Origin: an uncultured Streptococcus sp.
GTDB taxonomy: Bacteria > Bacillota > Bacilli > Lactobacillales > Streptococcaceae
DNA length: 7,396 nucleotides
Reading direction: 5' to 3'
NCBI GenBank assembly: GCA_900755085.1
Contig: CAAEFF010000050.1
Coordinates: forward strand, 1 to 7,396
Part shown: positions 5,961-7,396 of the stretch, piece after piece
Numbering within the stretch: the stretch's first letter is position 1
Layout: the number at the start of each line of letters is the position of its first letter
Translations under genes and position numbers: made by a program
Notes under the pieces: model-generated
Databases searched by the model: none
What the model was told of the DNA's origin: nothing
Seen by the model: the letters and a program-made list of their open reading frames with translations, nothing else

Positions 5961-7396
5961 TGTCATTCAACCATAAAACCATTGAAGAGTTGCACGACCT
6001 CCTTGTCTCTAAGGAAATTTCAGCAACCGAATTGACCCAAGCAACCCTTGACGATATCAAGACGCGTGAAGAAGCCGTCAATGCCTTTGTGACGGTGGCA
6101 GAAGAAGCTGCCCTTACGCAAGCCAAGGCAATTGATGAAAAAGGAATCGATGCTGACAACCTCATGTCAGGGATTCCACTTGCTGTCAAAGATAACATCT
6201 CTACTGATGGTATCTTGACGACTGCAGCTTCAAAGATGCTCTATAACTACGAGCCCATCTTTGATGCGACAGCGGTTGCTAACGCTAAAGCTAAAGGTAT
6301 GATTGTTGTCGGAAAAACCAACATGGACGAGTTCGCCATGGGTGGATCTGGTGAAACGTCTTACTATGGACCAACCAAGAATGCTTGGGACCACAGCAAG
6401 GTGCCTGGTGGATCATCCAGTGGTTCGGCAGCTTCTGTCGCTTCAGGACAAGTTCGTTTGTCTCTTGGTTCGGATACAGGTGGTTCTATTCGCCAACCAG
6501 CTGCCTTCAACGGGATTGTAGGTCTTAAACCAACTTACGGAACGGTTTCTCGTTTCGGTCTCATTGCCTTCGGTAGCTCACTCGACCAAATTGGACCGTT
6601 CGCACCAACCGTTAAGGAAAATGCCCAATTGCTTAATGTCATTGCCAGCGAAGATGCCAAAGATTCAACTTCTGCACCAGTGCGCGTAGCCGACTTTACT
6701 TCTAAGATTGGTCAAGACATCAAAGGTATGAAGATTGCCCTTCCGAAGGAATACCTCGGCGAAGGGATTGACCCTGAAGTTAAAGAAACCATCCTCAATG
6801 CGGCCAAACATTTTGAAAAATTGGGAGCAACTGTCGAAGAAGTCAGCCTCCCTCATTCTAAATACGGGGTTGCTGTATACTACATCATTGCTTCATCTGA
6901 AGCCTCTTCAAACTTGCAACGTTTCGACGGCATTCGCTATGGTTTCCGTGCGGAAGATGCTAAGAACTTGGATGATATCTACGTGAACACTCGTAGTCAA
7001 GGCTTTGGTGATGAAGTGAAACGCCGGATCATGCTGGGAACCTTCAGTTTGTCATCTGGTTACTACGATGCCTACTACAAGAAAGCCGGTCAAGTCCGTA
7101 CCCTTATTATCCAAGACTTCGAAAAAGTCTTTGCGGATTACGACCTCATCCTTGGTCCAACAGCTCCAAGCGTGGCCTTTGATTTGGATTCGCTCAATCA
7201 TGATCCTGTTGCCATGTACTTAGCAGACCTCTTGACCATCCCAGTCAACTTGGCGGGTCTTCCAGGAATTTCGATTCCTGCAGGTTTTGCGCAAGGACTT
7301 CCAGTTGGTTTGCAGTTGATCGGTCCGAAGTATTCTGAAGAGACTATCTACCAAGCTGCAGCTGCCTTTGAAGCAACGACAGATTACCACAAGCAA
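5960..7396 (+). CDS. gatA: Glu-tRNA(Gln) amidotransferase subunit A, 3' end cut by window
   Basis: The frame is open for 479 codons from the ATG at 5960 to the window edge with no stop. GatA is the amidase subunit: it hydrolyses glutamine and passes ammonia to GatB for conversion of Glu-tRNA(Gln) to Gln-tRNA(Gln), needed in streptococci because they lack glutaminyl-tRNA synthetase. The amidase-signature Ser-cisSer-Lys triad is intact: K77 in GIPLAVKDNI, Ser152 in PGGSSSGSAAS and nucleophile Ser176 in GSDTGGSIRQP. The spacings of 75 and 24 residues equal those I recall for S. aureus GatA (K79, S154, S178). Typical length is about 488, so roughly nine C-terminal residues are missing after DYHKQ. 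The codons look optimised (many AAC, GAC, TTC, GGT), as expected for a highly expressed translation gene. gatB should follow. Confidence 0.97.
   Translation, partial: MSFNHKTIEELHDLLVSKEISATELTQATLDDIKTREEAVNAFVTVAEEAALTQAKAIDEKGIDADNLMSGIPLAVKDNISTDGILTTAASKMLYNYEPIFDATAVANAKAKGMIVVGKTNMDEFAMGGSGETSYYGPTKNAWDHSKVPGGSSSGSAASVASGQVRLSLGSDTGGSIRQPAAFNGIVGLKPTYGTVSRFGLIAFGSSLDQIGPFAPTVKENAQLLNVIASEDAKDSTSAPVRVADFTSKIGQDIKGMKIALPKEYLGEGIDPEVKETILNAAKHFEKLGATVEEVSLPHSKYGVAVYYIIASSEASSNLQRFDGIRYGFRAEDAKNLDDIYVNTRSQGFGDEVKRRIMLGTFSLSSGYYDAYYKKAGQVRTLIIQDFEKVFADYDLILGPTAPSVAFDLDSLNHDPVAMYLADLLTIPVNLAGLPGISIPAGFAQGLPVGLQLIGPKYSEETIYQAAAAFEATTDYHKQ

Overview
This is a chromosomal segment from a Streptococcus, probably an oral or commensal species. 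The evidence is a close recall-based match of the first gene to the pneumococcal-type nicotinamidase, the gatC-gatA genes, purine-rich ribosome binding sites, extended -10 promoters and moderately AT-rich codon use. I cannot fix the species. All supported genes are on the + strand, and gene density is very high.

Layout. (1) Bases 1-529 hold the 3' part of a nicotinamidase/isochorismatase-family cysteine hydrolase (pncA), closed by a rho-independent terminator at 541-576. (2) Bases 641-5538 hold four tightly packed glycosyltransferase-family genes: a GT8 enzyme with an extra C-terminal module, a GT2 enzyme, a GtfB-like non-catalytic partner, and a GtfA-like GT4 enzyme. A candidate promoter lies just upstream, the genes overlap or are 26 bases apart, and a strong terminator follows at 5546-5580, so this reads as one self-contained operon. 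(3) Bases 5658-7396 hold gatC and most of gatA, behind their own extended -10 promoter. They encode two subunits of the Glu-tRNA(Gln) amidotransferase; gatB is expected just past the window.

How the genes work together. In serine-rich-repeat adhesin loci, a GtfA/GtfB pair puts the first GlcNAc on Ser/Thr of an adhesin, and GT8 and GT2 enzymes then extend the glycan. The four genes here look like that toolkit, with GtfB before GtfA instead of the usual order. No adhesin and no SecA2/SecY2/Asp export gene is visible. It is therefore best described as an orphan, probably cytoplasmic, protein O-glycosylation cassette between two housekeeping units. Its acceptor and sugars cannot be read from the window. 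This cassette is the most interesting content here. No RNA genes, CRISPR arrays, insertion sequences, integrases or attachment sites were seen, and there is no gene-free stretch over 120 bases.
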